A DNA stretch of 64,000 nt from Leptodactylus fallax (GCA_947044405.1 CAMRHE010000168.1:1088501-1152500); one strand, 5' to 3'; shown: positions 13,001 to 28,000, numbered from the stretch's first letter. Translations and numbers: made by a program. Notes: generated from the letters alone by a model not told the origin.

Positions 13001-16000
13001 GCGAATCGCTGTTAAAAACGCTGTCGGGAATTGAGATCTGCAATGGGATCTCAATGCCGAATAGCGTTTTCAACAGTGAATCGCTCATAGCCCTAACCAA
13101 TCCTGAGATATCGGCATTATTATTAAGGATGTATTAGTTTTGTCCTCCGCTAGGAAAGTGCCATCCTGGCAGGACGTATAAATACGTGGTTGGCAGGGAA
13201 AGGATTAAAGGATGGTAGCTTGATTGAAAGATAAGGACACCCTCAGTTTAATAGTAGTTGACTTTTAGCTACTAACCCACTTGCTTAACAGAATACCAAG
13301 AAAGGAAGCACTAGTCTAGACCTTCAACGTTAGTGACATTGACACCTCCATTTTCTTTGATAATCAAGGAAGTGTTAATTAGTATTAAATATTTTTGCCT
13401 ATTATTATTTTTTATTAATATATTTATATTTTTTTATCATCTAAATATGGGGTGCATTTTATAGTCTGAAAATTGCTGTACATATAACATTCCAATTTTA
13501 TTTTTTAGGCTCTGACCTCAAGCTGTTGCCTTGCACTAGTAAATGTGTAATGCAGTACTGTCTTCAGCTGTTATTGGCAAGTATAAAGGTAACGTGTCTA
13601 TAAAAATACTGTAATATTGGAACATGTAAATTAAAGGGCTTTACTAGGTTGTAAGTAGATCTAAGTAATTTTTGCCTGCAAATCTACATTTTCTTCAAAC
13701 TTGGGTAATTCTTGATTTTTCTTCTCAATTTTCATGTTTTTGCTTAAAGATATTAAAAAAAAAAAAGATCGGTGAGCTGGCAGAGTGAGAAGTCCGGTAT
13801 ATTTGATTCAGGTGTCAGTCTTTTCACCCAACTGCTGACTACAGTGAAGAAACTGTTGATCATACTTTACAGTAGGAGGACAAAGGACATCATAGAATAT
13901 ATCATTCTCCAGGGTTGGGCTAACTGCAATTTCATGATTCTGGTGAAAATCTGAATCGTGATTTTTTGAAATGACAAAGTAATGGCAAATTAATTGGATT
14001 TAATTGCACAGCTTTACTTGGAAGTCCATTTCAAAATTTCCTTGTGAAGAAATTCTGAGGTAATAAGAGGATTCCTGTTTGGGGTTTTGCTTTGGCTAGT
14101 AGAGAGGAATCCTAAATAGCAGCCTTTTCACTGGAAATGAAATTGAATAAAGGGAAATTGTACAGTACAAATTACACTTTCAAAGGGGTTGTAAAGGAGA
14201 TTTATTTTTTTTATTTTTTTTAATTCTGGCCTAGCCTTCTGATAGGTCATCAATATTTGATCAGTGAGTGGCCAACAGTTGTCCATTCTGTGTACTACAA
14301 AGTGCATGGAACTAGAAGCTGTTGCTGCAGTTTTACTCCAATTGTTTCCAGCTCCATGCACTGTAAAGCATACAGAATGGATGTACAGTCATGGCCAAAA
14401 GTTTTGAGAATGATACAAATATTAATTTTTACAAAAGTCTACTGCTTCAGTTTTTCTAATGGCAATTTGCATATACTCCAGAATGTTATAAAGAGTGATC
14501 AGCTTAAGAGCAATTACTTGCAAAGTCAATATTTGCCTAGAAAATGAACTTTATCCCCCAAAACACATTTCAACATCATTGCAGCCCTGCCTTAAAAGGA
14601 CCACCTAACATCGTTTCAGCGATTGCTCCATTAACACAGGTGTGGGTGTTGATGAGGACAGGGCTGGAGATCAATCTGTCATGATTAAGTAAGAATGACA
14701 CCACTGGACACTTTAAAAGGATGCTGGTGCTTGCCATCATTGTTTCTCTTGTGTTAGCCATGGTTATCTCTAAAGAAACACGTGCAGTCATCATTGCACT
14801 GCACAAAAATGGCCTAACTGAGAAGAGTATTGCAGCTAGAAAGATTGCACCTCAGTCAACAATCTATCGCATCATCAAGAACTTCAAGGAGAGAGGTTCC
14901 ATTGGTGCCAAAAAGGCTCCAGGGCGCCCAAGAAAGACCAGCAAGCGGCAGGACCGTCTCTTAAAAGTGTTTCCGCTGCGGGATCGGGCTACCAGCAGTG
15001 CAGAGCTTGCTGAGGAATGGCAGCAGGCAGGTGTGAGTGCATCTGCACGCACTGTGAGGCGGAGACTCTTGGAGCAAGGCCTGGTCTCAAGGAGGGCAGC
15101 AAAGAAGCCACTTCTCTCCAGAAAAAACATCAGGGACAGACTGATATTCTGCAAAAGGTACAGGGAGTGGACTGCTGAGGACTGGGGTAAAGTCATTTTC
15201 TCTGATGAATCCCCTTTTCGATTGTTTGGAACATCTGGAAAACAGCTTATTCGGAGAAGAAGAGGTGAGCGCTACCACCAGTCTTGTCTCATGCCAACTG
15301 TAAAGCATCCTGAAACCATTCATGTGTGGGGTTGCTTCTCAGCCAAGGGAATCGGCTCTCTCACAGTCTTGCCTAAAAACACAGCCATGAATAAAGAATG
15401 GTACCAGAATGTCCTCCAAGAGCAACTTCTCCCAACCGTCCAAGAGCAGTTTGGCGCTCAACAATGCCTTTTCCAGCATGATGGAGCACCTTGCCATAAA
15501 GCAAAGGTGATAACTAAATGGCTCAGGGAACAAAACATAGAGATTTTGGGTCCATGGCCTGGAAACTCCCCAGATCTTAATCCCATTGAGAACTTGTGGT
15601 CAATCATCAAGAGACGGGTGGACAAACAAAAACCAACAAATTCAGACAAAATTAAAGCATTGATTCTGCAAGAATGGACTGCTATCAGTCAGGATTTGGT
15701 CCAGAAGTTGATTGAGAGCATGCCAGGGAGAATTGCAGAGGTCCTGAAGAAGAAGGGTCAACACTGCAAATATTGACTTGCTGCATTAACTCATTCTAAC
15801 TGTCAATATAAGCTTCTGTTACTCATAATATGAATGCAATTATATTTCTGTATGTGATAAAAACATCTGACAAACACACATAAAAACCAGAGGGCAGCAG
15901 ATCATGTGAAAATAGAATATTTGTGTCATTCTCAAAACTTTTGGCCATGACTGTACCCCCGAATCCTTGCAAGGTCTGGCTGTTGGCCTCCCACCAATCA

Positions 16001-19000
16001 GTTATTTATGGCTTATCCTAAGGATAGACTCTAAAAAAAAAAAAAAAAAAAATCCGGACAATCCCTTTAAGCATAGGAAACCTATATGATCACTTAAAGG
16101 GGTTGTCCAGGAATTACAATTTTTTCCTGGAATCTGGAGAAGTTAAAATATAAAATAATAATACCTGTCCCTGGCGCTCCGGTGTCCCAGGATGCTGTCC
16201 GGTCAGAGATGCCCCAGTGCTTGTTCCGGCAGTAGTCCTTGTCGCACATGACCACTGGGGCCAATCAGTGGCCTAAGGAACGGACCGTGGACGTCACTCA
16301 CATACGTCACCTGTGATGCCCTGGTATTTTTACGGGTTAGCGAATCTTCCTGAAGTTAGTTCATGAGAAACTTTTTTGTTTACACCCCTCCCCCAGCTGA
16401 TTTTTTTCAAAAATCTGCCAAACTCCCAGCGTTGGGATGTGTTCTTGGAGGCAGATTCTGTCTCAAAAATTCACCTGCAAAAAACTGTGTGAACTTACAC
16501 TTAGATGTTTGTTGCTCTCAGATGGAAGCCAACTGATGAATAACAACAATCTGAGAGATTCTGTCAATGTGAATCTTTTTTGCTAAGCAAGATAGAAATA
16601 GAGCTCCACAAATAGCAGGGCTGAATTCACTTTTATGGGAGAGCGAGCTGGGTTCCCTTCGACAGAGCTATGCTATTTTTGGCACTGACGCTGCCTTGTC
16701 AGCGGATCAGTGGGGGTGTTAGGAGTTGGATTGCCTCTGATCTGATATTGATGACCTATTAAAAGACACCAATATAAGAGAGAAGTCCATCAAAACGTTT
16801 GCTTATGGGTGGTTTCCTTTGTTTTTCCTGAGAGATGACATTGGGGGAAGAAAGTATGTCATGTAGAAGTTTTAACGTGCCCAGACCTGTTTTTTTTTTT
16901 TGTTTTTTTGTTTTTTTTTGTTTTTTCTTCTCCTAGGAGGGTAATCTTCTAGAGTTATTTGCAAATAGGTTACTCTCCATTGAAGACGCATGTGGGACTG
17001 CATGTGTATGCAGGAGTGAGGAAAAATAGTTGTCAGATGAACAAGCGTTTGACAGCTGTTGAAGTTGTATGGGTTTCTAGAGTTAGTACAGATCATATTT
17101 TTAATGACCCACTTCTTTTATAATGGCTAATGTCCACCTTTTCTTATTTAGCTCAGAGCCTTTTCTGATAATAGAGATGATATGGCACTTGGTCACCTGA
17201 TTGTGTTACTGCAGCATGACTGGCCCAGAGGAGAGAATTTGTTCTTAAAAGCTATAGGAAAAATTTGCCAGCAAGGAAACTTCCAGTATGAAAACTTCTT
17301 CAACTACATAACAAGTATGTTTTTATATTATTTAGTCTCATATCTGTTAAGACTACTTTCACACTGTGTCTTGCTAGTCTGGCAACTGGGCCATCCTTTA
17401 AAATTACTACAGAAAAACTAAAACAAAAAAAAAAAAGGCATATATGGTATTTAAGCATCCATACTGACCCTTACTCTAAAACTAACAATATTTACCGCAA
17501 AAAGTGAATACTTTAACCCCTTCCCCCTCTGCGTTGTACTATTACGTCACCCTGAGCATATACTTCAGGGGTCGGCAACCTATGGCACGCGTGCCACTCT
17601 TGGCATGCGAGGCATATTCCCCTGGCACGGCAGCGGACTCCTCACCCAGCAGTTTCGATCGGACCAAGCACGTCCGAAACGAAACTGCTATTATTATACT
17701 GTGGGGTATCTTCAGACTCCCGAGTATAATAAGCGGAGCCCCCGGGGAGATGGCCAAACATAAAAAACAACGTTACTCACCATTCCACGCTCCGCAGCCG
17801 CGCTGTACTCTTCAGGCGCTTCTGCCTGAAGTCAGCTGACAGGGCCTCAGGTGTCACGTCTGCGTCTGACGTCATTACGCATAATGACGCGACGCGACCC
17901 CTGAGACTCAATGAGCGGTCGCTGACTACAGGCAGAAGAGCCCGAAGATACAGAGCGGCTGCGGAGCGTGGAATGGTGAGTACATTGTTTTTTTTATGTT
18001 TCATCACCTCTCTTTGCCCTCCACTTATTATACTCGGGGGGTCTGAAGAGACCCCACAGTATAATAATAGCTAGTGAGTGGCACAAATTGGAATATTATA
18101 AAAGTTAGAATATTATACCGTGTGCAGGGGCTACTATGGAGGATAACACAGTGTGCTGGGGCCACTATGGGACATATACTGTGTGCTGGGGCCACTATGG
18201 GACATATACCGTGTGCTGGGGCCACTATGGGACATATACCGTGTGCTGGGGCCACTATGGGACATATACCGTGTGCAGGGGCCACTATGGGACATATACC
18301 GTGTGCAGGGGCCACTATAGAGCATAATACCGTGTGCAGGGGCCACTATGGGACATATACCGTGTGCAGGGGCCGCTATGGGACATATACCGTGTGCAGG
18401 GGCCACTATGGGACATATACCGTGTGCTGGGGCCACTATGGGACATATACCGTGTGCTGGGGCCACTATGGGACATATACTGTGTGCAGGGGCCGCTATG
18501 GGACATATACCGTGTGTAGGGGCCGCTATGAGACATATTGCTGTGTGCAGGGGTCGCTATGGGACAAATACTGTGTACAGGGGCCGCTATGAGACATATT
18601 GCTGTGTGCAGGGGTCGCTATGGGACAAATACTGTGTACAGGGGCCGCTATGGGACATAATACTGTGTGCAGGGACCGCTATGGGACAAATACCGTGTAC
18701 AGAGGCTGCTATGGGACATAATACCGTGTGCAGAGGCCGCTATGGGACATATACCATGTTGCAGGGGCCGCTATGGGACATAATACCGTGTGCAGGCGCT
18801 GCTATGGGACATAATACCGTGTGCAGGGATTGCTATGGCTGTGGGACATAATACCAGTGCAGGGACCACTATGGGACATTATTCTGTATAACGGTGTGTT
18901 TTCTATATTAAGGATGTGTTTTTGCACAGAAAACTCAAGCTTTGTTTTTTTTTTTTGTGCAAAAAAGCACCAGTTTTACATCGAATGAAAAACTTCCAGT

Positions 19001-22000
19001 GGCCTAAGAATATAGCTGCATCCAGATACATAGTGTGTTTTCACCATAAGGATGCCGCCATACAGTGCTCCTGGACACATTTACCACTATTTGGGGGCTG
19101 CACATGGACTTTCATTGCTGCTAATCAGAAAGTACAGGAGTGTCCCAGGAAATAGCAGTAAACGCATGTGTCCTAAAGCATCTTGTGGCAGCACTTCTGT
19201 GTTATGGTTTGTGGTATATGACTTTAGTTTAGGGGTCGTCAGACTTACAATTATTGACCGGCACTCCAAGTACCTCATCTTTGATTTTTCTATTAAAATC
19301 GGCACGTCGAACAGAAAAGGTTGCCTACCCCTGATATACTTATTGCTCAGCGCCGTAATAGTATGGCACTGTAATGCCGCTGGGCATATGAATTTGTGCC
19401 CCTGGCATTACTTCTGGTACTTGGCTGTGTTAAACAGCCAAGGTCCAGGACTATCCACCAGAGTCGGAAGATACTCAGACTCCAGCGGATTAACCCCCTA
19501 GATACCGTGATCAATAGCGGATATTGGGAATGGGTTATTGGACTGCTAAACCCAGAATTCAAACAAAAAAAAAAAAAAAAAAAAGTAATTCACAGACTTT
19601 CTCCTCTTTTATATCATTTATCATAATTACAAAAACAGAAGCAGATTTTTTTTTATCTCTATGTAAATGGATGTACAAATAGATATACACAGTAATATCA
19701 CTTGTACCAGCAGTGACCTCGACAGCAGTAGCAAACGCACAGTGACGACAATACTACACAGTACAGCTCCACAGGGAACGGAACCAACCCAACCACCCAA
19801 CTTTCCCAAACTGCTGAACGGCAAATCTGTGTTGTTTTTTTAATTTGCCTCTTTCCTATATCCCTGCAATATTATGCATGTTTTACCGTTCAAGAGCTTT
19901 GAAAAGCAGAGTAACAGCCAATGGACAGGTATTCTGAATACCTGACCTCACTATTGTTCTGATGCTATATGCATATGTACTAAATAGCGTCGCATACTGT
20001 GCCAATTTTACTTTTCAGGATATATTACCGGATAATATTGTAATAGGGACTGCTTAATAATAAATTAAGTGATATAAAATAAATCTCCTTGTTCCAGAAC
20101 TTGCCATATTTGTCTTTCTGAGAAAGCTGAGTAACATAGCATGGGAGCTGTAATAAGGAATACTGAGTATTTACCTACATAAATCTCCTTATGCTGTAAT
20201 CATACATAGTTTGCCAGGATTTCACTTTCAGGGTTCTGACAAAGCTGGAAAATGCAGTACCAATTAAATCCCCCCTGCTTGCTCACAAATTATGCCAAAA
20301 CTTGCTTGATTTGTATTTTAGGGTTCTGGGAAAGCGTAGCATAGCATGTGGATCTGTCATAGAGAATACTGAATACCATGTTTTTCAAAATAAATTCCAC
20401 TCCTTGATACGTAATTGTGCCATATCATGTGAGATGTGCTTTTCAGGATCCTGGAAAAGCTTGGCAGTATACCAGATAATGCTGTATTAGGAACTGCTGA
20501 GTACAACATACATTACAGACCAAAAGTTTGGACACACCTTCTCATTCCAAGAGTTTTCTGTATTTTCATGACTATAAAAATTGTAGATTCACACTGAAGG
20601 CATCAAAACTATGAATTAACACATGTGGAATTATATACTTAACAAAAAGTGTGAAACAACTGAAAATATGTCTTATATTCTAGGTTCTTCAAAGTAGCCA
20701 CCTTTTGCTTTGATTACTGCTTTGCACACTCTTGGCATTCTCTTGATGAGCTTCAAGAGGTAGTCACCTGAAATGGTTTTCACTTCACAGGTGTGCCCTG
20801 TCATATTTAATAAGTGGGATTTCTTGCCTTATAAATGGGGTTGGGACCATCAGTTGTGTTGTTCAGAAGTCAGGTGGATACACAGCTGATAGTCCTACTG
20901 AATGGAGTGTTAGAATATGTATTATGGCAAGAAAAAAAGCAGCTAAGTAAAGAAAAACGAGTGACCATCATTACTTTAAGAAATGAAGGTCAGTCAGTCC
21001 GAAAAATTGGGAAAACTTTGAAAGTGTCCTCAAGAGCAGTGGCCTAAACCATCAAGCACTACAAAGAAACTGGCTCACATGAGGACGGCCCCAGGAAAGG
21101 AAGACCAAGAGTCACCTCTGCTGCGGAGGATAAGTTCATCCGAGTCACCAGCCTCAGAAATCGCAGGTTAACAGCAGCTCAGATTAGAGACCAGGTCAAT
21201 GCCACACAGAGTTCTAGCAGCAGACACATCTCTACAACAACTGTTAAGAGGAGACTGTGTGCAGCAGGCCTTCTTGGTAAAATAGCTGCTAGGAAACCAC
21301 TGCTAAGGACTGGCAACAAGCAGAAGAGACTTGTTTGGGCTAAAGAACTCAAGGAATGGACATTAGACCTGTGGAAATCTGTGCTTTGGTCTGATGAGTC
21401 CAAATATGAGATCTTTGGTTCCAACCACTGTGTCTTTTGCGACGCAGAAAAGGTGAACGAATGGACTCTACATGCCTGGTTCCCACCGTGAAGCATGGAG
21501 GAGGAGATGTGATGGTGTGGGGGTGCTTTGCTGGTGACACTGTTGGGGATTTATTCAAAATTGAAGGAATACTGAACCAGCATGGTTACCATAGCATCTT
21601 GCAGCAGCATGCAATTCCATCCGGTTTGTGTTTAGTTGAACCATCATTTATTTTTCAACATGACAATGACCCCAAACACACCTCCAGACTGTGTAAGGGC
21701 TATTTGACCAAGAAGGAGAGTGATGGGGTGCTACGCCAGATGACCTGGCCTCCACAGTCACCAGACCTGAACCCAATCGAGATGGTTTGGGGTGAGCTGG
21801 ACCGCAGAGTGAAGGCAAAAGGGCCAACAAGTGCTAAGCATCTCTGGGAACTCCTTCAAGACTGTTGGAAGACCATTTCAGGTGACTACCTCTTGAAGCT
21901 CATCAAGAGAATGCCAAGAGTGTGCAAAGCAGTAATCAAAGCAAAAGGTGGCTACTTTGAAGAACCTAGAATATAAGACATATTTTCAGTTGTTTCACAC

Positions 22001-25000
22001 TTTTTTGTTAAGTATATAATTCCACATGTGTTAATTCATAGTTTTGATGCCTTCAGTGTGAATCTACAATTTTTATAGTCATGAAAATACAGTAAACTTT
22101 TGGAATGAGAAGGTGTGTCCAAACGTTTGGTCTGTACTGTATACGCAAGTTAACCCTCCTCCATGTTCTGTATATTGTTCCTTAACTTGACAGATGAATC
22201 TTTCAGAGTCCCAAGAAAGCTGGGTAACATAAGTCAGTGTTGTAATACAGATTTCTGCTGAAGCAAAATCTTTATTTATAAATCTTTCTAATTTATGACA
22301 TAGCTAGCTAGTTTTGCCTTTTAAGAATCTGGAAAAGTTGGATGATTTACACAAAGTAGATGAAAATCACACACATGTAATCCTTCCTCTCCCTGATTCG
22401 TGTGCTAGAACTGCTCTGTCTCCATTACACTCAATGGCACTCCATTATATCATCAGAGCTAGCCCCGCCCCCTCTCAAACTTCCTGTGATGTCATACTAG
22501 TGCTTGTCTTCAGTTGGTAATGGCACTGTAGAGTGGCAGGAATCTGTTTGTCCAATCTGTGTGCAAGATTTTTGCCAAACTACTCAGAGCTGCAGTTTAG
22601 TGGCCAATCCTGCAGACTTAGAGATGAAGTTTATGATGGAGATTTTTATTCTTGGTTTTCAGGGTTTAGTGTCCTTTTAACCCTTTCACGCATAATCACG
22701 TTAATTTACGTCATTATGCGAGAAGGGATGTATGGAGAGAGGGCTCAGGAGCTGAGATCTCTCCATACACGGCGGATGCTGGCTGTATAATACAGCCAGC
22801 ACCCGCCGCTACCAGCTGTGATCGATGCAGACACCGGTCGCAACAGTTAACACTTTAGATGCCGCGGTTAAACGCGACTGCGGCATCTATAGTGCGCAGC
22901 CGCTATCTTTGACGGATCTCCACCCTCCAGCTCGTCATCGGAGGGCGGCGATCGGTTGCCGTGACAGCCGGGAGCCTATTGAAGGCTCCCAGGCTCGTCA
23001 TTATATCACGTCTATTACACGCTGCCATAGGCAGTGTGTAATAGAAGTGAATGGATTTTACTATTCACTGCCACATATTAGTATTGCAGTGAATAGTATG
23101 AGCAGTCAGACCCCCTAGGGTTCAAAGTCCCTAGGACGTCTGAAAATAAAAGTAAAAGAAAAAAAAAGTTTTTAAAAGTATAAAAAAACACACAAAATAT
23201 AAAAGTTCAAATCACCCCCCTTTCCCTAGATCACATATAAAAATAAATAAACAATAATAAACAAACACTTTAGGTGTCCCCACACTCCAAAATGTCCAAA
23301 CTATTAAAATATAAAAATATTTATCCCATACGGTGAACAGCATAGCGGGGGAAAAAATCAATACGGCAATTTTTCTTCAACACTTTGACTTCTTTAAAAA
23401 ATGGAATAAAGAGAGAGCAAACCATCAGAACGTCCCCAAAATGGTATCAATAAAAACGTCATCAAATATAAAAAAGCTACAAGTGTCGCAATATGGCAAC
23501 ACAAATTTTTTTTCTCTATTTTGCAAAGTTTTTCATTTTTTAAAAGGTATCAAAATATTACAAATACTATATAAATTTGGTATCGCCGTGATTGTACTGA
23601 CCCGCAAAATACAGGTACCATGTCATTTTTACCACGTAGTGAATGCTGTAAAAATTAAACCCATAAGAAATTGGCGCAAATGCATGTATTTTTTCCAATT
23701 CCACCTCATTAAGAATTTTTTTCCAGCTTCCCAGTACATTGCACAGGATATTGAATGGTGCCATTACAAAGTACAATTTTTCCCGCAACAATAAGCCATC
23801 ATGTGAGAGTATGAACTGAAAAATGAAAAAATTATGGCTCTTGGAATTGGGAGAGGGAAAGGACGGAAATGCAGAAACAAAAATTGGTAGAGGCATGAAA
23901 GAGTTAAGGTGTTAATTTACATTCCTGCTGTAAAAATATGAATTACTGAGTAAGATACATTAGTAAGGTATTGCCTCTTGGACAACCTTTTATGTATTAA
24001 TTTATGTATAATGTACTCAATTTTGTATGCAGACATTGACATGCTTGAAGAGTTTGCTTATTTACGGACCCAAGAAGGTGGTAAGATTCACTTGGAATTG
24101 ATTCCCAATCAAGGAGTGCTACTCAAGTGAGTGTCTGTCATTATCTTTCTGTTGCTTTATATATTTTGTTACACACACAGCTACATGTGCTGTGGCAGAT
24201 TGACAAGTGGTTCATTACAGCACGCCTGAATGGCATATTTTTGAAGTACCTTTAAACCCCCTGACGCACCTTGAGGTAATGGTGCGTCATAGAGCAGTAT
24301 AACTTCCCACACATGTTATTACATCATGGTGAAGGCAGTCACTTTGAAGTTGAGCAGGTGCACACTGTACGATACAGCATTCTTCTGTCTGTAACACCCA
24401 CACACTGGGCTCCGATCACAGTTGTTTAACCCTTTAGATCCCATGGACAATCATGACCTCGGAATCGGTTTTGTTTTGGGTTTTTTTTAAGTTAATGGTA
24501 CCTCATTGGCTACCCGCATCACCTCCGGTGTGCTGGTGTGGTGTTCCTTCGGCAGTTCTGGGTCTGTTCAGTCATGCCTGGGCCTGCCATCTTTTTCCTA
24601 GGCCTCCCCCAGGGTCAATTTAGTCAAGACTGTCAGCCTTTCCATATGCATAAACTGACAGCTGTTATACAAGCCAATACTTCTCTACTGGAGTGTATAT
24701 TACTGAACAATCAATAAGTTTGCTGGTTCAATTCCCTATAGTGGAACTTAAAAAAAAAAAAAAAATAATGTAAAAAAACATAATGGGTATCTCTGTGTCC
24801 GAGACAACCTGTACAGTAGAAATAAAGCATTATACGGCCACCATAAAATACAAAACAAAACCTGCCAGAAGAAATCATTTTTCGCCATCTCACAAAAAAT
24901 TTAATAAAAAGGATTAAAAAGTCTTATGTCAATGTTGTTGTTTTTTTATTGTCAAAAATTAGTGAAACGTACAATAAAAAAAAAAAAAACATACAATAGT

Positions 25001-28000
25001 TATTGTCACAACCAGACTGACCCATAAAATAACAATCACATGTTGTAGCAGGAAGGGAAATGTAAGCTATGTGAGCATACATCAAGGTACACCCTAGGCT
25101 AACAGTTTACAAGGAAAAAGATACCAGAACTGACCTCAGGATTTAGTTTGAAAATAGTGGAGAATTCCGCAGAGCTTACACGTTCACTTTCATCATCTGC
25201 TGTGCATTCACATCTGGGAAAACTAATGCTCACTACACCCATTGATAAATTCTTTGAGGGGAGCAGTTTTCAAAATGGGGTCACTCCCTAGAGGGGATTC
25301 CACTTTACTAGAACCTTAGGGGCTCTTCAAACATGACATGGTGACCAAAAACCAAACAATCTAAACCTGCTCTCCAAAAGCCTAATAGCACTCCTTCTGT
25401 TCTGTGTCCTGCTGTGTGCCCAGACTGCAGTTTATGCCCACATATATGGCGTTGTTGTACCCGGGATAAACCACTTAATGTCATATGTGAGTATAAACTC
25501 CTGTTTGGACTCCTGCAATGCCAGTAAAATGGAATTACCATTTTGGAAACTGCACTCCTCAAGGAATATTCAGGGGTGTAGTGAACATTTTAACCCCTAA
25601 GTTTTGCATTAATTCACTTTACAGATATTAATGCACAACTGATGTTGAAAAGTGAAAATTGCATTTTTTCTAGAAATGCCTTATTTAACCACTTCCGTAC
25701 CGCCCATAGAGTATATACGTCCAAGTGGTGGTTGTCTAGTTCTGCAAGGACGTACCGGTACGTCCAAGCAGAAATCAGCAGCTGCACGGGATCGTGCAGC
25801 TGCTGAAACGGGGAACCGGCTGTAACTTCAGCCAGAGCTCCCAGAGAGAACACAGGGAAGGTTTATTACCTTCCCGGCGGTCACATGATCCGCTGGGTGC
25901 ATTGTCTGCAAGAGCTGCTGGGTCCTACAGGACCCAGATCAGCTCTATAGTATTGTGTAAGTAACGTGCAGGAGGTTGTATTCCTCCTGCAACTGGGGCT
26001 AAATGTACCAGCCCCAGTTACAGGGGAAATCGGCCTCCCCAACAAAAAAAAACAGTGATCAGATGTCCCCAAAGGTCTATTATGACCTTATGGGGACACA
26101 ATGTAAAAAATAAAATAAAAAAAAACTTAATAGAAAAGTAAAAAAAAAAAAAATGTAAATAATTTAAAAAATAAATAAAATAATACACCAATAACATGCC
26201 CTTATTACAGGTTATAGCCCCACCCCCGACGACACCATAAAAAATAAAAATTACCGTAACGGAGAGGAAAAACTATTTTATAAAGTTTTTTAGTAGCACT
26301 TTGTGTTATTAAATTAAAAAAAAAAAGTGAAAAACGGACAAATTTTCCCTCCTCTTTTGTTTATATTTTCCAGATATAAAAAAAAATGAAAACACATGGA
26401 AAAATAAAAACAACATAAAAATAAAGCCCTATGTGTCACCGAAAAAGGACGCAGAAATTAATTGAATAACGCAAATGATAAAAATGTGTTAGCCCTCAAA
26501 ACCGCACATACAAAAAACCTGAAAATGTGCCTGTTATGGAAGGGGGGTAAAGCATCTGGTATGGAAGTGGTTAAAGAAGATCTGTCACCAAGTACAAAAT
26601 GCTGATTGCTGCACATCATTTGATACCATTGTGTCCCAGAACAATTTGGTGGGGTTTTTTTTGTTTTTTTTTTATTGCTAATTTCACGTGGGGGGACAGC
26701 ACCATGGGTATAGACCTGGCCACTAGGAGGCTGACACTAGGAGAATGAAAGGCTGTCGGCTCCGCCTCTGGGCTATACCCTTCTCACAGACATTGTGCTT
26801 AGTCAGTTTAAACCTAGTGTCCGTAGGAGGCAGACACGACCTGACTCAGGTCTTTCTGTCTTTTTTGCATTGTTTTTATTTTTCTCTCAGGTGCAGGGGG
26901 GTCTTCAGCGTGTTCGCCACACTAGGCTTACCACCGTGCGGGCGCTCTCTGCAAAAGAGCGCCTCGCTGGTCACCCAGTCCCCGCCACCCAACTCGCCAC
27001 ATCGGCAGCTGTATTGTCGGTAACCCCACTCCCACGTGTGAGGTACACCGAACGGATGACCCTGTGGCACCTGAAGACGCCAGACAGGTGAGTATTAGAA
27101 GATGGGTGGATGCTTGATTTGTCCTCCCTGAGGGCCCTCGCAGGGGCCTACCTGCTTCCTAGGCTTCCATCTCCCAATGGATCTGGTCTGCAATCAGGGA
27201 GGCCTATAGGCTTCTGTTGTCCAAGTCTGCAGGCTGCCACTTGGGCCTCCATCCACACTTTCTCTAAGTTTTCCCAGATCCATTCTGTGGCCTCTGCCGA
27301 TGCCAGTTTGGGTCGTAAGGTTCTGCTGCGGCTGTGCCTTAGGTTGTTCGCATGGATTTTTGTACTCACCGTAAAATCCTTTTCTCATTGTATTCACTGG
27401 GGGACACAGATCCCACCCTTGTCTTTCCTGTTGTTCCTGCCCGAGCTGTTTTGATTGTTTTTCGGGTTCAGGACATGTTGGTGGTTGTTGGTTCCATGTT
27501 TTGTTTTTTTTTTTTGCCTTTTGGTGTCTTTCTCCTACTGCTGCGTTACAAACTGACTAAACACTGTCTGTGAGAAGGGTATAGACTAGAGGTGCAGCCA
27601 ACAGCTTTTCATTCTCCTAGTGTCAGCCTCCTACTTGCCAGGTCTATACCAATGGTGCTGTGTCCCCCAGTGAATACAATGAGGAAAGGATTTTACGGTG
27701 AGTACAAAAATCCTGTTTGGTTTTTTTGTCTTTTTTTAATCTGTGCACCTGTTCAAAAGATATGGCCCTTGAAAGGTTACATGTAAATCAGCTCTGATTC
27801 TCCATGTGAGCGGGAACATTTTTTTATTTCTCAAAGAAAATAAGATTCTCCTGCCCACTTGGAGAATCACAGTTAGTATTCGGCCCCCTTGAACTTTTCA
27901 ACCTTTTGCCACATTTCAGGCTTCAAACATAAGGATATAAAATTTTAAGTTTTTTGGTGAAGAATCAACAACAAGTGGGACACAATCGTGAACTGGAGCA

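Larger units (their letters stand above)
14182..16066. mobile_element. Foldback host element split by a Tc1-like insertion
   Basis: The left part (14182-14383) begins aaaggggttgtaaaggag. The right part (15956-16066) ends ggacaatccctttaa with TTAA at 16067. Removing the Tc1-like element joins the two halves at a TA site. A related end (aaaggggttgtccaggaa) starts a further partial copy at 16098. Confidence 0.5.

Noticed and set aside
17182..17421. The 79-codon frame read as a separate small gene
   Set aside because: Its first part is the INTS10 exon 17152-17314; the remainder is intron read-through.
18028..18851. Several overlapping long open frames on both strands with repeated peptides ([20 protein letters not shown] and others)
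   Set aside because: They are by-products of the 30-bp minisatellite, whose unit length is a multiple of three. No splice sites, conserved start or protein family support them.
18117..18890. Regular repeats suggesting a CRISPR array
   Set aside because: Units are directly tandem with no unique spacers, and the context is a vertebrate intron inside a hAT-like element.
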